64,000 bases of DNA from positions 1 through 64,000 of the forward strand of contig JAGOSY010000019.1 of the NCBI GenBank assembly GCA_018062085.1. Direction: 5' to 3'. The position numbers were made by a program, and so were the translations under genes. Below the pieces are notes generated by a model that was given only the letters and a program-made list of their open reading frames with translations, was not told the DNA's origin and did not search any database. Position 1 is the first letter of the stretch, and every line of letters starts with the position of its first letter. This document shows positions 34,995 to 44,208 of the stretch, piece by piece. Source of the DNA: a bacterium. Lineage in GTDB: Bacteria > Cyanobacteriota > Vampirovibrionia > Obscuribacterales > Obscuribacteraceae.

Positions 34995-35940
34995 ATCTCG
35001 CCCCGGCAGTCAATCGACTAACAGCATCAAGCTCTTCTACATCTTTCATAGATAATTCTAGCTCAAGAGCCTCAACATTTTCATCCAAATATTTGACCTT
35101 CTTGGTTCCTGGGATAGGAACTAAATCTTGCCCTTTCTGTAGTAACCAAGCCAATGCCATCTGAGCCGGGCTAGCCTCATAACGCCGAGCAAGGTGCTTC
35201 ACTTCATTGACTATCTTTAAATTCTTACTAAAATTGTCGCCTTGGAAGCGAGGATCATTGCGTCTATAGTCGCCCTCTTCAAGCTGATCGACATTCTTGA
35301 TTTGTCCAGCCAAAAATCCTCTACCAAGGGGTGCATACGGAACAAAGCCAATGCCAAGCTCTCTTATGACAGGCAAGATACTATCCTCCACAGAGCGCTC
35401 CCAGAGAGAATACTCAGTCTGAACACAAGTCAACGGGAAAGTGCGGTGAGCTTTGCCGATATTCTCAGCACTGGCCTCCGATAGACCGATATAGCGCACC
35501 TTACCCTGCTCAACTAGCTCACCCATGGTGCCAGCGACTTCCTCAATAGGAATTGAAGGATCAACTCGATGCTGGTAGAAAAGATCGATATAGTCTGTGT
35601 TTAGACGTCTCAGTGAATCTTCGCATGCGCGCCTGATATTGCGTGGATGGCTATCAACTCCTACGACCTGCTTCATGGAGATATCAAAACCAAATTTAGT
35701 GGCAATAAGAATCTCATGGCGCCGGCCCTTCAACACTTCGCCAAGCAATTCCTCGTTTTCATAAGGGCCATAAACTTCAGCAGTATCAAAGAAATTAATT
35801 CCTAGGGCGATAGCGCGCTTAAGGGTGCGCACGGATTCAGCGTGATCGGGTGTACCGTAGAGCCAACTCATCCCCATACAACCCAGCCCTAGAGCTGTTA
35901 CTTCCAGGCCCTGCTGTCCTAGTTTGCGTAGCGGTAACAT
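34960..35940 (-). CDS. aldo/keto reductase (general stress protein 69-like)
   Basis: 326 residues from ATG 35940, with AGGAGGG seven bases upstream. NADPH-dependent (beta/alpha)8 barrel. Catalytic tetrad visible: Asp in FFDTAEVYG, Tyr in the same motif, Lys in IATKFGF, His in FYQHRVD. Further family marks: TLGLGCMGMSWLYG near the start (read as ALGLGCMGMS), GLSEASAENI, PYAPLGRGFLAGQI and LVPIPGTKKVKYLDEN for cofactor binding. Reduces aldehydes or ketones; the physiological substrate cannot be told from sequence. Confidence 0.94.
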   Translation of the reverse strand: MLPLRKLGQQGLEVTALGLGCMGMSWLYGTPDHAESVRTLKRAIALGINFFDTAEVYGPYENEELLGEVLKGRRHEILIATKFGFDISMKQVVGVDSHPRNIRRACEDSLRRLNTDYIDLFYQHRVDPSIPIEEVAGTMGELVEQGKVRYIGLSEASAENIGKAHRTFPLTCVQTEYSLWERSVEDSILPVIRELGIGFVPYAPLGRGFLAGQIKNVDQLEEGDYRRNDPRFQGDNFSKNLKIVNEVKHLARRYEASPAQMALAWLLQKGQDLVPIPGTKKVKYLDENVEALELELSMKDVEELDAVSRLTAGARYEPARMERIEQ

Positions 35941-35980
35941 CAGCCCTCCTAGACAACTCAAACAAAATTAGAAAGAATAA

Positions 35981-37270
35981 TTAGTGATGCCAGAAATTCA
36001 TCAAAATTTCGATTGAAATGAGAGCAATAACCATAAACTCAAGAAACTCACTGCGACCATGTTCAGCCTGGTCATGGGTAAAGCGATAGACTTCACCAAC
36101 ACTAGTCAGCTTAGTTTCAACTTGGTGCTGCCACTCAGACAAACTTAGCCTCACAGCCATTCCCCGATAAAGCCTGGCATAGTAGGCGTCGCCGATCATC
36201 TTAAGGGCATTGCTAGCTCTATCAGAAAGCTCGCGCACATCAACCAACAAATAGCGCAAGCGCTCAGCTTGCCTGGTGGCTACCTTGCCTCCGTGAAGCC
36301 AATTAGAGCGCATATGCTCGGCCTTTGACTTGTAAATTTCATCCAGATAGCGATCGAGCAAACTATCGTAGGTGCGCAATTCAACCAGCTGAGTATTGGC
36401 AAATTCGATGATACTGTCTACGGTATTGGCACCCTCAAGATTATCAAAGACAAAAGCCACGTCCCAGGTGAGAATTGCCAACTCACATTCCATATAGCTA
36501 AAATTAACGCGCAATACCTCATCTTGCTCGTTGGCAGCAAGAGGGCGCTCTTCCCCAGCCACGAGACTAGCAAGCGGGCTCCGATGAGCCTGAAGCAACT
36601 GTGAAGCACTTATATCGCTGCTGAAAGACTGCACTTCGGCAACAAAGTAATCTTCGAGCAGCACCCTATGTGGTGACGACATAGCTGAAGAAATTTCAGC
36701 TATAACACTGGTTAAGGTAGCCTGGGCAATTTGACTGAGCGCCTCAGAATTTTTGACTCTGCGCGACAACGCCGTAAATTCTTGCCAGGTGCCGCTAAAC
36801 GGAATGGAAAAGCGCAAGGCCACAGTGCCATAGTCGTAAAGCTTAAGGCGAACTTCAGCCTTCTCACTAGTTTCACCAATATCAATTGTGACATCCGGCA
36901 GCTGGGCCAATAGCGGAGCCACGGCAAACTGAATATAGCTAGGCGCTGGTACATCAGCTAGTTTGATTTGAGCAGCTTGGTAATCTTTGCCTGACGATTT
37001 CACTAGATTGAGATTGAGAGAATCGGCCACAGAATACATGAAGTAAGCGCGCAGATATCCCACCTCAATATCGGGTGGGTTAGCGGAGTCAGTCCCGGCA
37101 GAAGTCGTAAGACTAATCGGACTAGTCGGACTAGCAGAACCGATAGGGCTATCAGGGCTGTCAGGACCGCTAGAACCGGAAGAGCCTGAAGTAGTTGATG
37201 ACGGCAAAAGCAACTCACAATGGTGACGAAAAAAGAAAATTACTCTGAGACCTGCGAAGAACTCAGTCAA
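35981..37270 (-). CDS. RMD1/DUF155-family membrane protein
   Basis: 429 residues. After a Ser/Pro/Gly-rich N-terminal stretch (residues about 24-65) the C-terminal 230 residues match the DUF155 pattern of yeast Rmd1/Sad1-interacting factors: an acidic region with SIIEFANTQLVELRTYDSLL, DEIYKSKAEHMRSNWLHGGK, IGDAYYARLYRGMAVRLSLS, VGEVYRFTHDQAEHGRSEFL, and a single C-terminal membrane helix (EFMVIALISIEILMNFW). Eukaryotic relatives are mitochondrial or peripheral membrane proteins in division and organisation; bacterial members are uncharacterised. Ends 40 bp before the reductase start. Confidence 0.75.
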   Translation of the reverse strand: MTEFFAGLRVIFFFRHHCELLLPSSTTSGSSGSSGPDSPDSPIGSASPTSPISLTTSAGTDSANPPDIEVGYLRAYFMYSVADSLNLNLVKSSGKDYQAAQIKLADVPAPSYIQFAVAPLLAQLPDVTIDIGETSEKAEVRLKLYDYGTVALRFSIPFSGTWQEFTALSRRVKNSEALSQIAQATLTSVIAEISSAMSSPHRVLLEDYFVAEVQSFSSDISASQLLQAHRSPLASLVAGEERPLAANEQDEVLRVNFSYMECELAILTWDVAFVFDNLEGANTVDSIIEFANTQLVELRTYDSLLDRYLDEIYKSKAEHMRSNWLHGGKVATRQAERLRYLLVDVRELSDRASNALKMIGDAYYARLYRGMAVRLSLSEWQHQVETKLTSVGEVYRFTHDQAEHGRSEFLEFMVIALISIEILMNFWHH

Positions 37271-37506
37271 CTAAGTCTACACCGTGCACCGAGCATTAGA
37301 GGCGGCAATTACCGGAACCCTTGCCGCTTTCTCCTTGGCAATGCGGTAACTACTCAAAATCTGACAATCTGAGCTAATTAAATACTAACCATATAACTAG
37401 GCTTAAAATGTAACGCAGACAACATCTTCGAGTGCTTGCCAAACCATCTTTTGTTATCATTCTCGACACTGACAGCCTTGCCAAAAGCCCCAAAGCGATG
37501 TAATCA

Positions 37507-38700
37507 ATGACAGAGACCAGCAACCGGTTACCTCGAGAATATCACCATAGTGCCGCAATGCGTCATGAGATCAGCCAAGATATAAGCTATGAAATCAGCC
37601 ATGAGGTCAACCCAAAGCTCAACCAGATTCGCCAAGAGAGCCACCCGAGAATCAGTCGAAAGATGGCCGCGAATACCGTGTTCGTTACTCTTATAGTTGC
37701 TTTCGCAGGCAGCCTCATAGCCAACTTTATACTCGGTGCAAGCGCGGCCAGTGGGGCCGTAACCTCCCAGTACGAGCTCGGTATCAAAGCCTATCAAGCA
37801 CATCGGTATAGCGAAGCTGCCACCTTTTTTCACAACTCAATTGCCAAGGAAGGCGGCACGGCTGATGCTTGGCTCTATCTAGGTCATTCGTTCTACGCTG
37901 CCGGCGACCGCTCACGAGCTGAGCAAACTTATAGAACACTTCAGGCAAATGTCAACAAATACTCACCGCAGTCAATTACTGCCGGACGAAGCCTGCGTTT
38001 GATGCGCATGACTGGGGCGACTAACTTCGCCAGAGCTGCTATCAAACCTGGAGGATCTCTAAATTCTCTATCTACAGGCACACCTAACAGTCAAGGCGGC
38101 CAGATCACTGTTCAGTCTCCGAAAATTGGCCATCCCGAAGTAAGCAGCACTGCAATAAACACTATTAGAGCTGCATTTGATGGGTTGCCACCAAGCATCA
38201 AACAACTTCTCGTCGCCGGCAATGTACAGATTGTAATAACACCAACAATGATTGATAAGTTTCCAGCCGGTGCCTACCAAGCGAGAATGGGTTACAACGG
38301 AGCCACAGACAAGAGCTGCGATGGTCTTTGTACAGGAAGATTGATAGTCATGGCCGAGCATAAAATTAACGAAGTCAGCGATGAAGTTGGACCTGCTGTT
38401 GCTCCAGCCGCTATGCACGATAATTTTTTACACGAAACAGGCCACGCCGTAGACAATTGCATCAATGGTTACGCCCAATCACCTGAGTTCCAAGCAGCCT
38501 ACTTTGCTGACATAGCGAAAATATCAGATGACGACAAGTCTAGGCTTTCCTACTTCCTGCAAAAGAATGGCCAAGGACAAGCCGAAACCTTTGCTGAGCT
38601 GGCCTCTTACCTGCTGGGCAATCATCGCAATGCAGCAGGCGAGATGGTCGGAAAATGCCCAGCTTCGTTCAAATGTGTCCGAGAAAAGCTGGGTCTTTAA
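37507..38700 (+). CDS. secreted TPR zinc metallopeptidase (HETGH, ATLF-like)
   Basis: 397 residues. An N-terminal cytosolic tail with repeated polar motifs, a membrane anchor (about residues 59-82), TPRs (YELGIKAYQAHRYSEAATFF; AWLYLGHSFYAAGDRSRAEQ), a Gly/Ser linker and a peptidase domain. The zinc motif HETGH is at residues 309-313 (FLHETGHAVDNC) and a likely third ligand is Glu360 in GQAETFAELASYL, the arrangement of anthrax-lethal-factor-like gluzincins (HExxH plus downstream E in an EFFAE-type helix). Activity should be periplasmic. The dead paralogue lies at 3970-4986. Convergent with the next gene. Confidence 0.82.
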   Translation: MTETSNRLPREYHHSAAMRHEISQDISYEISHEVNPKLNQIRQESHPRISRKMAANTVFVTLIVAFAGSLIANFILGASAASGAVTSQYELGIKAYQAHRYSEAATFFHNSIAKEGGTADAWLYLGHSFYAAGDRSRAEQTYRTLQANVNKYSPQSITAGRSLRLMRMTGATNFARAAIKPGGSLNSLSTGTPNSQGGQITVQSPKIGHPEVSSTAINTIRAAFDGLPPSIKQLLVAGNVQIVITPTMIDKFPAGAYQARMGYNGATDKSCDGLCTGRLIVMAEHKINEVSDEVGPAVAPAAMHDNFLHETGHAVDNCINGYAQSPEFQAAYFADIAKISDDDKSRLSYFLQKNGQGQAETFAELASYLLGNHRNAAGEMVGKCPASFKCVREKLGL

Positions 38701-38727
38701 AACAAGATTCTCAAATAAGCACAATAC

Positions 38728-39387
38728 TTAGATTTCAATCTGGGGGATTCTTGTGCTTGTCACTGAGCGCAGAGAGCCAGATACACGCCCTAAAGCGCAA
38801 GCCTGAAGGTGGTCAGCTTCATCTACGCGACCAGCCGAACGCAAGAGATTGGCATAGTTTTCTAGCAAAGAAATGATATCTGAATCAAAAGGACCGGCTG
38901 ATTCTCTCATGATCTTCAGAGCTTTAGCGTAAAATGTCTCGGCTTCTTGCACCTTGTCCTGTTCCTGCAAAATCATTGCCAAGTTTTGCGATACCTTTCC
39001 CACTTCCATATGCTTTGAACCAAGGCTCTTTTCGTAAATGTTGACTATTTGGCGACAGAGCTTTTCAGCTTCAGCGAAGCGACTTTGCTCATAATAAATA
39101 CTGGCCAAATGATTGGATGAATCGGCCACACTCTTATGATATGGGCCAAAATTACTAGTGTTAATGGCGATTGCCCGCTGCAAATGCTCTTCAGCTTGGT
39201 CGTCACAACCGGCCCTATGACAAGCCTCTGAGAGCTTATGCAAAGTCTGGATCAAACGACTGTCGCGCACTTCAAATTGATTAGCCAAGACCAGAGCCTG
39301 CTCTAGCAGCTGTTTTGCCTGTTCGAACTGAATATTGGCCGAGGCTTGTTCAGCGCTGTCAACCAACTCCTCCCAAGATTCAACCAT
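38728..39387 (-). CDS. cytosolic TPR protein (kinesin-light-chain-type repeats)
   Basis: 219 residues made almost wholly of TPR_12 units, for example FEQAKQLLEQALVLANQFEV, AEEHLQRAIAINTSNFGPYH, AEKLCRQIVNIYEKSLGSKH and AETFYAKALKIMRESAGPFD. No signal peptide or membrane segment, so it is a cytosolic scaffold. Partner unknown. Convergent with the peptidase gene (27 bp between stops). Confidence 0.8.
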   Translation of the reverse strand: MVESWEELVDSAEQASANIQFEQAKQLLEQALVLANQFEVRDSRLIQTLHKLSEACHRAGCDDQAEEHLQRAIAINTSNFGPYHKSVADSSNHLASIYYEQSRFAEAEKLCRQIVNIYEKSLGSKHMEVGKVSQNLAMILQEQDKVQEAETFYAKALKIMRESAGPFDSDIISLLENYANLLRSAGRVDEADHLQACALGRVSGSLRSVTSTRIPQIEI

Positions 39388-39606
39388 TCAAGAAATACTC
39401 CGTACCAAAAGTTAAGTGCCAAAACTCTACTGAAAGCTTATAACAATGAAGGCCCCGAGAATAATTAGAGCACGACCGACAAGAGTCGTATTAACGAGGT
39501 TTAATGTCGCATGCGACAGTAGTGAAGACCCTTTGAATGGAAGAAATCAGCGAAACCATAAGCATAAGCTATAATCGGCAACTAAAATTGCTCGGTCTTA
39601 GCCACA

Positions 39607-39638
39607 GCAGGCATCCGGCAGGCATCCGGCAGGCATCT
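39607..39638. repeat. 11-bp tandem repeat upstream of a secreted-protein gene
   Basis: GCAGGCATCCG occurs twice and is followed by a third, partial copy, ending 17 bases before the ATG at 39656. A TATAAT at 39570-39575 lies just upstream, so the repeat is probably in the 5' leader. Confidence 0.75.
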
Positions 39639-39655
39639 ATATTGGCGTTGAAGTA

Positions 39656-41110
39656 ATGGCAGCAAATATTTCCAGTAAAACAACTAGCTACCATGTCAAT
39701 GGCAAAGCCTTGCTACGATTGATTTTAGTCTTTTCCAGTTTAGTCCTATTGGGCGGTAGCCTCGCCCCCTCAGCCTGCGCCGAAGCCGCCCCGCTGGCCC
39801 AGCTAGAAGAGCACTTCTTCCAACACACCTATCCAGCGGACAGCGAGGATGATCGCCTTACGCGCATAGAAAAATTGGTGTTTGGTGAGGCAAAAACTGG
39901 CGACTCAGCCACTCGCATCAGTGACTTGCAAAAGGTTGTGACAGAAGCGGACACAAGCCCATCAACTCCTTCCAACCAGAGCAACTCCACAGCCCAAAGC
40001 GCCTCTGGAACGCAATCTGACTCTGACACTAGCGCTAGCGACAGTAATAATAATTCTGCTGCCTCAAATAATTCTACTAATTCTGCTGACTCAATAGCTC
40101 TAGCCGGAACAGATTATCCGCGAGTTGACGAGCTTGAACAATTGATTCTCAATCAATCATTCAAACAGCTACCGCTGAGCAAACGGCTCAGCCAACTCGA
40201 AATCAAAGCTTTCGGCAAACCTAGCAACGACGACGACCTCAGCGCTCGCACCGATGCCCTTGAAGTACATTGGGAGAAAACCCTATCACCGGGCCTAGAA
40301 AAACAGTACCTGTGCACTGTAGAGTGGTTAGAGAATAAAGTCATCGGCCAAACTTACAGCTCAAAGCCTTTGATAGAAAGAGTACAGACCCTTGAAGGAA
40401 TTGTTTTTCCCAACCAGCCACCAGATACCACAAACGGTATCAAAGAACAGCTCGAAACTCTCACCAATGCCGTTCACATAAACAAGAACAGCAGCCCAGA
40501 CGTTACCCCAATGGCAAGCTCCGATCGAAATCAGCAGCCACATACATACCCCGGCCTGCCAGCCCAGAGTCAATACACTGCTCAGGGTCAATATCCGCAG
40601 GCGCCACCTTACCCTAATAGCTATCAGAACCAGGCGCCGAGCCAATCAGGCTACGGCACTAATTCTGTAAATACTTATAGCCAACAGTCTTTCCAAATGC
40701 CGAGCGCCGAAAATCTACAGGGTGCTCAAAATTACCAACAGCCCTATCAACAAACTCAAGGCTACCAACAGACTCAGGTCTATCAACCCGCCCAAAACTA
40801 TCAACAGAGTCAGCCCACACAGCAGTATTCCCAAACTGGCCAAGCTACCGAAAACGCAAGTGGTGCCAGTGAACAGCAGGCTGCTCAAAGCAAAGGCCAC
40901 CCGCTCTTAAAGGGTCTAGCCAAAGCTCTGGGAGCAGCCGCCACCATGGCCGCTGGTGCCATGAGTTCCGGCATGATGAATATGAACTTTGGCAATGGCA
41001 TGTACGGTAATGGCATGTATGGCAACTCACTCTACTCAGGTGGATACGGGGGCTACAACGGATACAACACTGGATATGGTGGATATGGCGGAACAAACAT
41101 ACGTTTTTAA
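39656..41110 (+). CDS. secreted protein with three ~50-residue repeats and Gln/Tyr-rich tail
   Basis: 484 residues. Signal peptide (residues about 15-42, ending SACAEA). Three related units follow: LAQLEEHFFQHTYPADSEDD with RLTRIEKLVFGE; VDELEQLILNQSFKQLPLSK with RLSQLEIKAFGK; VEWLENKVIGQTYSSKPLIE with RVQTLEGIVFPN. Each has the pattern LE-hydrophobic-hydrophobic, Tyr/Phe, Arg-Leu, LE, hydrophobic-Phe-Gly. Ser/Asn/Asp-rich linkers separate them. The C-terminal third is Gln/Tyr/Pro-rich, then a Gly/Ala hydrophobic segment and a Tyr/Gly/Asn-rich end. No named family recognised. Likely cell surface. Confidence 0.75.
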   Translation: MAANISSKTTSYHVNGKALLRLILVFSSLVLLGGSLAPSACAEAAPLAQLEEHFFQHTYPADSEDDRLTRIEKLVFGEAKTGDSATRISDLQKVVTEADTSPSTPSNQSNSTAQSASGTQSDSDTSASDSNNNSAASNNSTNSADSIALAGTDYPRVDELEQLILNQSFKQLPLSKRLSQLEIKAFGKPSNDDDLSARTDALEVHWEKTLSPGLEKQYLCTVEWLENKVIGQTYSSKPLIERVQTLEGIVFPNQPPDTTNGIKEQLETLTNAVHINKNSSPDVTPMASSDRNQQPHTYPGLPAQSQYTAQGQYPQAPPYPNSYQNQAPSQSGYGTNSVNTYSQQSFQMPSAENLQGAQNYQQPYQQTQGYQQTQVYQPAQNYQQSQPTQQYSQTGQATENASGASEQQAAQSKGHPLLKGLAKALGAAATMAAGAMSSGMMNMNFGNGMYGNGMYGNSLYSGGYGGYNGYNTGYGGYGGTNIRF

Positions 41111-41168
41111 GTTCAGCATCGCCCTTGGCCTTGCTCTTCTCACACAATTTCAAAGCGGAAGTGAGCTA

Positions 41169-41918
41169 ATGGCAAAAGAAAATATGCAAAAACTTCCTCT
41201 AGTTGTGGCCCATCGAGGCGGCAAGCGCTGGGGTCCAGAAAATAGCATGACAAGCTTCAAAAAGAGCGTGGCGGCTAATGCAGACGGCATTGAACTAGAT
41301 ATTCATCGCTGTAAATCCGGCGAACTAGTAGTAATTCACGACGATACGTTAAATCGCACCACCAATGGTAGTGGCGCAGTCAAAGATGCCAACTGGAAAG
41401 ATCTTTCGACACTTGATAGCGGCAGTTGGTACGAAGCAAAATTTAAAGGTGAACGCCTGCCCCTACTCAAAGACGTACTTGACGCAGTAGACGGCAAACT
41501 CACTATCAATATCGAAATCAAGAACTGCCCGGGCGATTATGCTGGCATAGACGACGAACTACTCAAGCAACTAAAAGACTATGCCTATCCAGACAAAATT
41601 ATGATTAGCTCGTTCGATCATATTATTCTGAAAAGAATCCACGATAAAACTACCAAGTATAAACTGGCTCTGTTAGGCGACTCAGTCATCTACAACTTGC
41701 CAGCCTATGCTAAATCAGTAGGGGCCACAGGCTGGAATCCAGATTTCGATTGTGTTCGCCCAGACACTGTTAAAGCCGCTCATGATGCTGGTTTGACCGT
41801 CAACACATGGACGGTAAACAGCAAAGAAGGTTGGAAGCACGCCTGCGACCTTGGGGTGGACGCAATCATTACTGACGATCCAGAAGGCCTCAAAGATTTT
41901 CTTCGTCTTTTGAATTAA
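41169..41918 (+). CDS. glycerophosphodiester phosphodiesterase
   Basis: 249 residues from ATG 41169 (GTGAG upstream). An in-frame ATG at 41085 would add a weakly hydrophobic leader and a 26-bp overlap with the preceding gene, so a secreted form is possible. GDPD landmarks: VAHRGGKRWGPENSM, Asp/Glu pair in GIELDIHRCKSGELVVIHDD, catalytic His in VIHDDTLNRTTNGSG, INIEIKN, ISSFDH, and VNTWTVNSKEGWKHACDLGV with ITDDPEGLKDFL. Cleaves glycerophosphodiesters to glycerol-3-phosphate and an alcohol. The 3' end overlaps the next, convergent gene by 29 bp. Confidence 0.94.
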   Translation: MAKENMQKLPLVVAHRGGKRWGPENSMTSFKKSVAANADGIELDIHRCKSGELVVIHDDTLNRTTNGSGAVKDANWKDLSTLDSGSWYEAKFKGERLPLLKDVLDAVDGKLTINIEIKNCPGDYAGIDDELLKQLKDYAYPDKIMISSFDHIILKRIHDKTTKYKLALLGDSVIYNLPAYAKSVGATGWNPDFDCVRPDTVKAAHDAGLTVNTWTVNSKEGWKHACDLGVDAIITDDPEGLKDFLRLLN

Positions 41919-42309
41919 ATATGATGTTGAGCAAGTGCTGAAGCACTATACCGCGCTCAAAAATTGTCAGTACTGTGGCATCTTCTCTCACCATTTCTCG
42001 TATTTTGGCTCGCGCCATAAGTTGATCGCTATCTTCAGCGAGGCGCAAAGACTTCACATCATATTCAGCCCGCAAAAGAGCAATCAAATTTTCTACGCTC
42101 TCTTCAATCAAATCTTGATTGATAGCAAAGCTGCCAAGTAATTCAGCTTGGCAGAGAGGACAGTTGTTCGCAGCTTCATATATGGCAGCAGCGCACTGAG
42201 GACAACGATTAAGTAGCACTTGCTCAGGTTTGTCTAATTCGGATTTGCTCTGCTCTGATTTTTCTTGCTTGGACTGCTCTTGCTTGGACATTGTGCTCTG
42301 CCTCACCAC
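41890..42309 (-). CDS. small protein with zinc-ribbon, 139 aa
   Basis: A charged Gln/Lys/Ser/Glu N terminus (about 30 residues) is followed by a zinc ribbon, RCPQCAAAIYEAANNCPLCQ (CxxC-x12-CxxC), and a helical C-terminal half (LIALLRAEYDVKSLRLAEDS). No family recognised; the ribbon suggests binding of protein or nucleic acid. It lies 70 bp after the CHASE3 kinase gene on the same strand and may be the last gene of that unit. Confidence 0.7.
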   Translation of the reverse strand: MVRQSTMSKQEQSKQEKSEQSKSELDKPEQVLLNRCPQCAAAIYEAANNCPLCQAELLGSFAINQDLIEESVENLIALLRAEYDVKSLRLAEDSDQLMARAKIREMVREDATVLTIFERGIVLQHLLNIIFNSKDEENL

Positions 42310-42379
42310 TCTATTTATTTGCAGCTCGTATTGCTTCTAACGCTTCTACTATTGGTACAGCTCCTACAGCCTGCATAGC

Positions 42380-44143
42380 TTATTCTGAAATTTCACTTTC
42401 GTCTAAATCAAGAGACTCAATTTCATCTTCGGCCAAAGGCAATGAGAACCAGAAGATTGACCCTCCGCCATTAGGCAGCTCCACCCCAATCTCACCGCCA
42501 TGCTGCTCAACAATGGCTTTGGCTATCGCTAAACCTAATCCGGAACCAGCTCGATTCTTGCCGTCTTTAGATCGCAACTGCTCGAAGCGCCCGAAGAGTT
42601 TGTGTGCCTGATTTTTAGCCACTCCGGGGCCATAATCACGCACTGAGATTTTACAACTTGAGCCGCTCTTCTCACAAGCAACAATGACGCTTCCAGGGCT
42701 AGGGGAATACTTAATGGCATTAGCCAAGATGTTGGAAAGCACCTGCAGAATTCGGTCACCATCGCAGTATACGTCAAGTGAATGATTAGCCTCATTCTTT
42801 ATTGAGACCTTTGATTCTTGCGCTAGGCTTTCGATGCCTTCTATGGCTTTACTGACAAGCTTGCTTGCATCAAAAGCATCAAGAGCAAGTTCAAGCTTAC
42901 CCGATTCAACTTTTCGCATATCAAGAATATCGTTTATCAATCGCATCAAACGGTCGGCCTCGGTAGCGGCAATACGCACAACTGGCCTAGTTTTATCACT
43001 GAGCTCATCGCTAAAGCTCTCCATCAGACCAAGAGCTGTGCGAATAGACGCAAGCGGTGTGCGTAGTTCATGAGAGACCATAGAGTAAAAGTCTTTTACC
43101 CGTTCTTCAACTTCTTTGCGTTCAGTAATATCACGAATAATGCCAGTATAGACATCTTCGTGACCAAGGCTGACAGTAGACGTAGATACTTCAACTGGCA
43201 CATGACTGCCATCTTGTCTAACGGCGTAGAGTTCACGCCCAGCCCCAAAGGGAGAACGCTGACCGCTGGCTAAATCACTGATACGGCCATCTAAAAGAAA
43301 ACTCGGAATAATACGCTCGATATCGACCCCGATCAAATCAGATGCTGGAACACCACAGAGGTTTTCTAGCACGGCATTAACAGATTCTATGGTGCCATCA
43401 GATCTAATTGTGACAATGCCATCAGGAGCAGTTTCGACCAAAGCGCGCATGCGGGCCTCTCTTTCAGACAGGGCCTGCTGGGCCGCGCGCAATGCTTCTT
43501 CTGCCCTATGGCGCTCAGAAACATAGCGATTGACACCGAGTATGACTGTAAGCAGCGCCAGTAGAGCCGAAATCAAAATGAAAGATATGCCAACCAAAGT
43601 TGTCAGACTGGCCTTATCTAATTCACTAAAGCGTGCAGTCATTTCGCTGTTAATGGTGCCAGAAACTTCTTTGGCTAGCCACTCCACATGCCTTGTCAAA
43701 TGAGTCTCATCAAATTTTTCAGACCGAGCAAGGGCACTAGCCATACTACCGCTAGTACGCACTTGAATCACTTCTTCCGCACAACTTTTTCTAAAGCTGA
43801 TTGAATCGGTCAATTCATCAAGCAACATCGAATAACGTGAATTATCTGATAGCAATGTCTTTAATTTGGCTACACAGGCATCTATACGATTAAAACAAAG
43901 CTTGTGTTGTTCGATTGTCTGGGGGTTCCCTGTGAGCACATACTCACGCTCTTGCGCATCAGCCCGCGACATATCAAGCACTATCTGGTCTAAAAGATCT
44001 ACCAACTGGAATTGTTTAGAAGCGAGATAACTATTGGCCAGTCTATCTGCGGCTAAATTTAGAGTCATGGTTCCGATATAAATCAATACCGCTGCCACAA
44101 TTAAGATAATTGCTGTGGTTTTAGCAGTAAGTGAATTTTTCAT
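42380..44143 (-). CDS. hybrid-sensing histidine kinase: CHASE3-PAS-HisKA-HATPase
   Basis: 587 residues. Membrane helix (about 10-30), CHASE3 periplasmic sensor (DIVLDMSRADAQEREYVLTG as read near residue 55), second helix (about 180-205), coiled coil, PAS domain (ALVETAPDGIVTIRSDGTIE) with PAC segment ending DITERKEVEERV, HisKA with His in YSMVSHELRTPLASIRTAL, and HATPase with ANAIKYSPSPGS, DYGPGV and GSGLGLAIAKAIVEQHGG. Has no receiver domain. CHASE3 is common in cyanobacterial and other environmental sensors; ligand unknown. Partner regulator is directly upstream. Confidence 0.93.
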   Translation of the reverse strand: MKNSLTAKTTAIILIVAAVLIYIGTMTLNLAADRLANSYLASKQFQLVDLLDQIVLDMSRADAQEREYVLTGNPQTIEQHKLCFNRIDACVAKLKTLLSDNSRYSMLLDELTDSISFRKSCAEEVIQVRTSGSMASALARSEKFDETHLTRHVEWLAKEVSGTINSEMTARFSELDKASLTTLVGISFILISALLALLTVILGVNRYVSERHRAEEALRAAQQALSEREARMRALVETAPDGIVTIRSDGTIESVNAVLENLCGVPASDLIGVDIERIIPSFLLDGRISDLASGQRSPFGAGRELYAVRQDGSHVPVEVSTSTVSLGHEDVYTGIIRDITERKEVEERVKDFYSMVSHELRTPLASIRTALGLMESFSDELSDKTRPVVRIAATEADRLMRLINDILDMRKVESGKLELALDAFDASKLVSKAIEGIESLAQESKVSIKNEANHSLDVYCDGDRILQVLSNILANAIKYSPSPGSVIVACEKSGSSCKISVRDYGPGVAKNQAHKLFGRFEQLRSKDGKNRAGSGLGLAIAKAIVEQHGGEIGVELPNGGGSIFWFSLPLAEDEIESLDLDESEISE

Positions 44144-44152
44144 GAGCTTTAG

Positions 44153-44208
44153 CTACTGATCTACTGATCTACTGATCTACCGAGCTACGATTCTACTGAT
44201 CTACGATT
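44153..44208. repeat. 8-bp tandem repeat, 7 units, spanning a stop codon
   Basis: CTACTGAT is repeated with variants CTACCGAG and CTACGATT, seven units without gaps. The repeat starts in the 49-bp gap between response regulator and kinase and runs over the stop codon and last four codons of the response regulator. Because 8 is not a multiple of 3, a copy-number change would alter the protein's end. Confidence 0.85.

Noticed and set aside
43317..43327. TCGATATCGA resembling the palindrome core
   Set aside because: Inside the PAS region of the histidine-kinase gene, lacks the CCG/CGG bases and complementary arms.
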